NCBI GenBank assembly: GCA_022615275.1
Contig: JAKEHA010000135.1
Location: 1-12,379, forward strand
Length of the DNA stretch: 12,379 bases
Direction of reading: 5' to 3'
Origin: Candidatus Latescibacterota bacterium
GTDB taxonomy: Bacteria > Krumholzibacteriota > Krumholzibacteriia > WVZY01 > JAKEHA01
Below are positions 12,225 through 12,379 of the stretch, in pieces. The translations under genes and the position numbers were made by a program. How positions within the stretch are numbered: the first letter of the stretch is position 1; every line of letters starts with the position of its first letter. Under the pieces are notes generated by a model. That model saw only the letters and a program-made list of their open reading frames with translations, searched no databases and was not told where the DNA came from.

Positions 12225-12379
12225 ATGATACGCTCCCTCACCATCGCCTGGATCCTGTGCGCGGTCCCGGTCCTCGCGGCCGGACAGGCGGCGCGCAATG
12301 CCCACGAAGCCGTCGTCGACAACCGGCAGATCGCCGTCGACAAGGCCCAGCTCGCGCGCGACGCCGCCGAGGTGGCCGA
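12225..12379 (+). CDS. Secreted helical protein, N-terminal fragment (runs off the window)
   Basis: The first 51 codons of a gene that continues past the right edge. GGAGG (12213-12217) lies seven bases before the ATG at 12225, a good ribosome-binding site. MIRSLTIAWILCAVPVLAAG is a signal peptide, probably cut after LAA or LAAG. The visible mature part (QAARNAHEAVVDNRQIAVDK and on) is Ala-rich with charged residues in a helical, possibly coiled-coil pattern, as seen at the start of periplasmic coiled-coil or lipoprotein-like proteins. No family can be named from so short a piece. It is divergent from the M16 operon across a 414-bp gap. Confidence 0.7.
   Translation, partial: MIRSLTIAWILCAVPVLAAGQAARNAHEAVVDNRQIAVDKAQLARDAAEVA

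Overview
The window is GC-rich, densely coded bacterial chromosome. Two different surface-sorting signals occur here: a FlgD-like Ig tail with a PNPFNP motif on a secreted glycosidase, and a PEP-CTERM tail on a small secreted protein. Together with the strong GC bias, this suggests an uncultivated Gram-negative lineage of the Eisenbacteria/Krumholzibacteria type. That is an inference from style, not a marker-based assignment. I see no rRNA, tRNA, CRISPR array, transposase or phage gene.

Layout. A zinc site-2-type protease (M50) runs off the left edge on the minus strand (1-664). Divergent from it is a secreted five-bladed-propeller glycoside hydrolase of the GH32/GH43 type (786-2582, +), followed by a predicted outer-membrane beta-barrel protein (2645-3292, +). 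That gene ends tail-to-tail, sharing a CTAG, with a membrane GT-C glycosyltransferase carrying C-terminal TPRs (3289-5340, -). The glycosyltransferase is divergent from pyrE (5479-6027, +). pyrE converges on a GYF-like/TPR/multipass membrane protein (6145-7308, -), and a 104-bp inverted-repeat element (6036-6139) lies between them. Next comes a PEP-CTERM protein with an Arg/Asp-repeat tract (7457-8035, -), which ends in a textbook intrinsic terminator. Two adjacent M16 metallopeptidase genes follow as a minus-strand operon (11810 down to 8363). At the right edge a small secreted helical protein starts on the plus strand (12225-).

How they work together. The M16 pair is the clearest functional unit. 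The upstream gene has the zinc site (HLFEH) but has lost the substrate-binding Tyr. The downstream gene has lost the zinc site but keeps the Arg/Tyr pair and carries an extra C-terminal domain. They probably form one periplasmic heterodimeric peptidase. The PEP-CTERM gene and the GYF/TPR membrane gene each have a sigma-54-like -24/-12 element upstream, which suggests shared RpoN control. Several products are secreted or envelope-located; pyrE is the only obvious housekeeping gene.

The intergenic regions are richer than usual in dyad symmetries: around the glycosidase promoter, between the back-to-back promoters before pyrE, across the M16 promoter, and in the 0.4-kb region before the right-edge gene. 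All promoter, operator and element calls come from reading the sequence by eye and are predictions.
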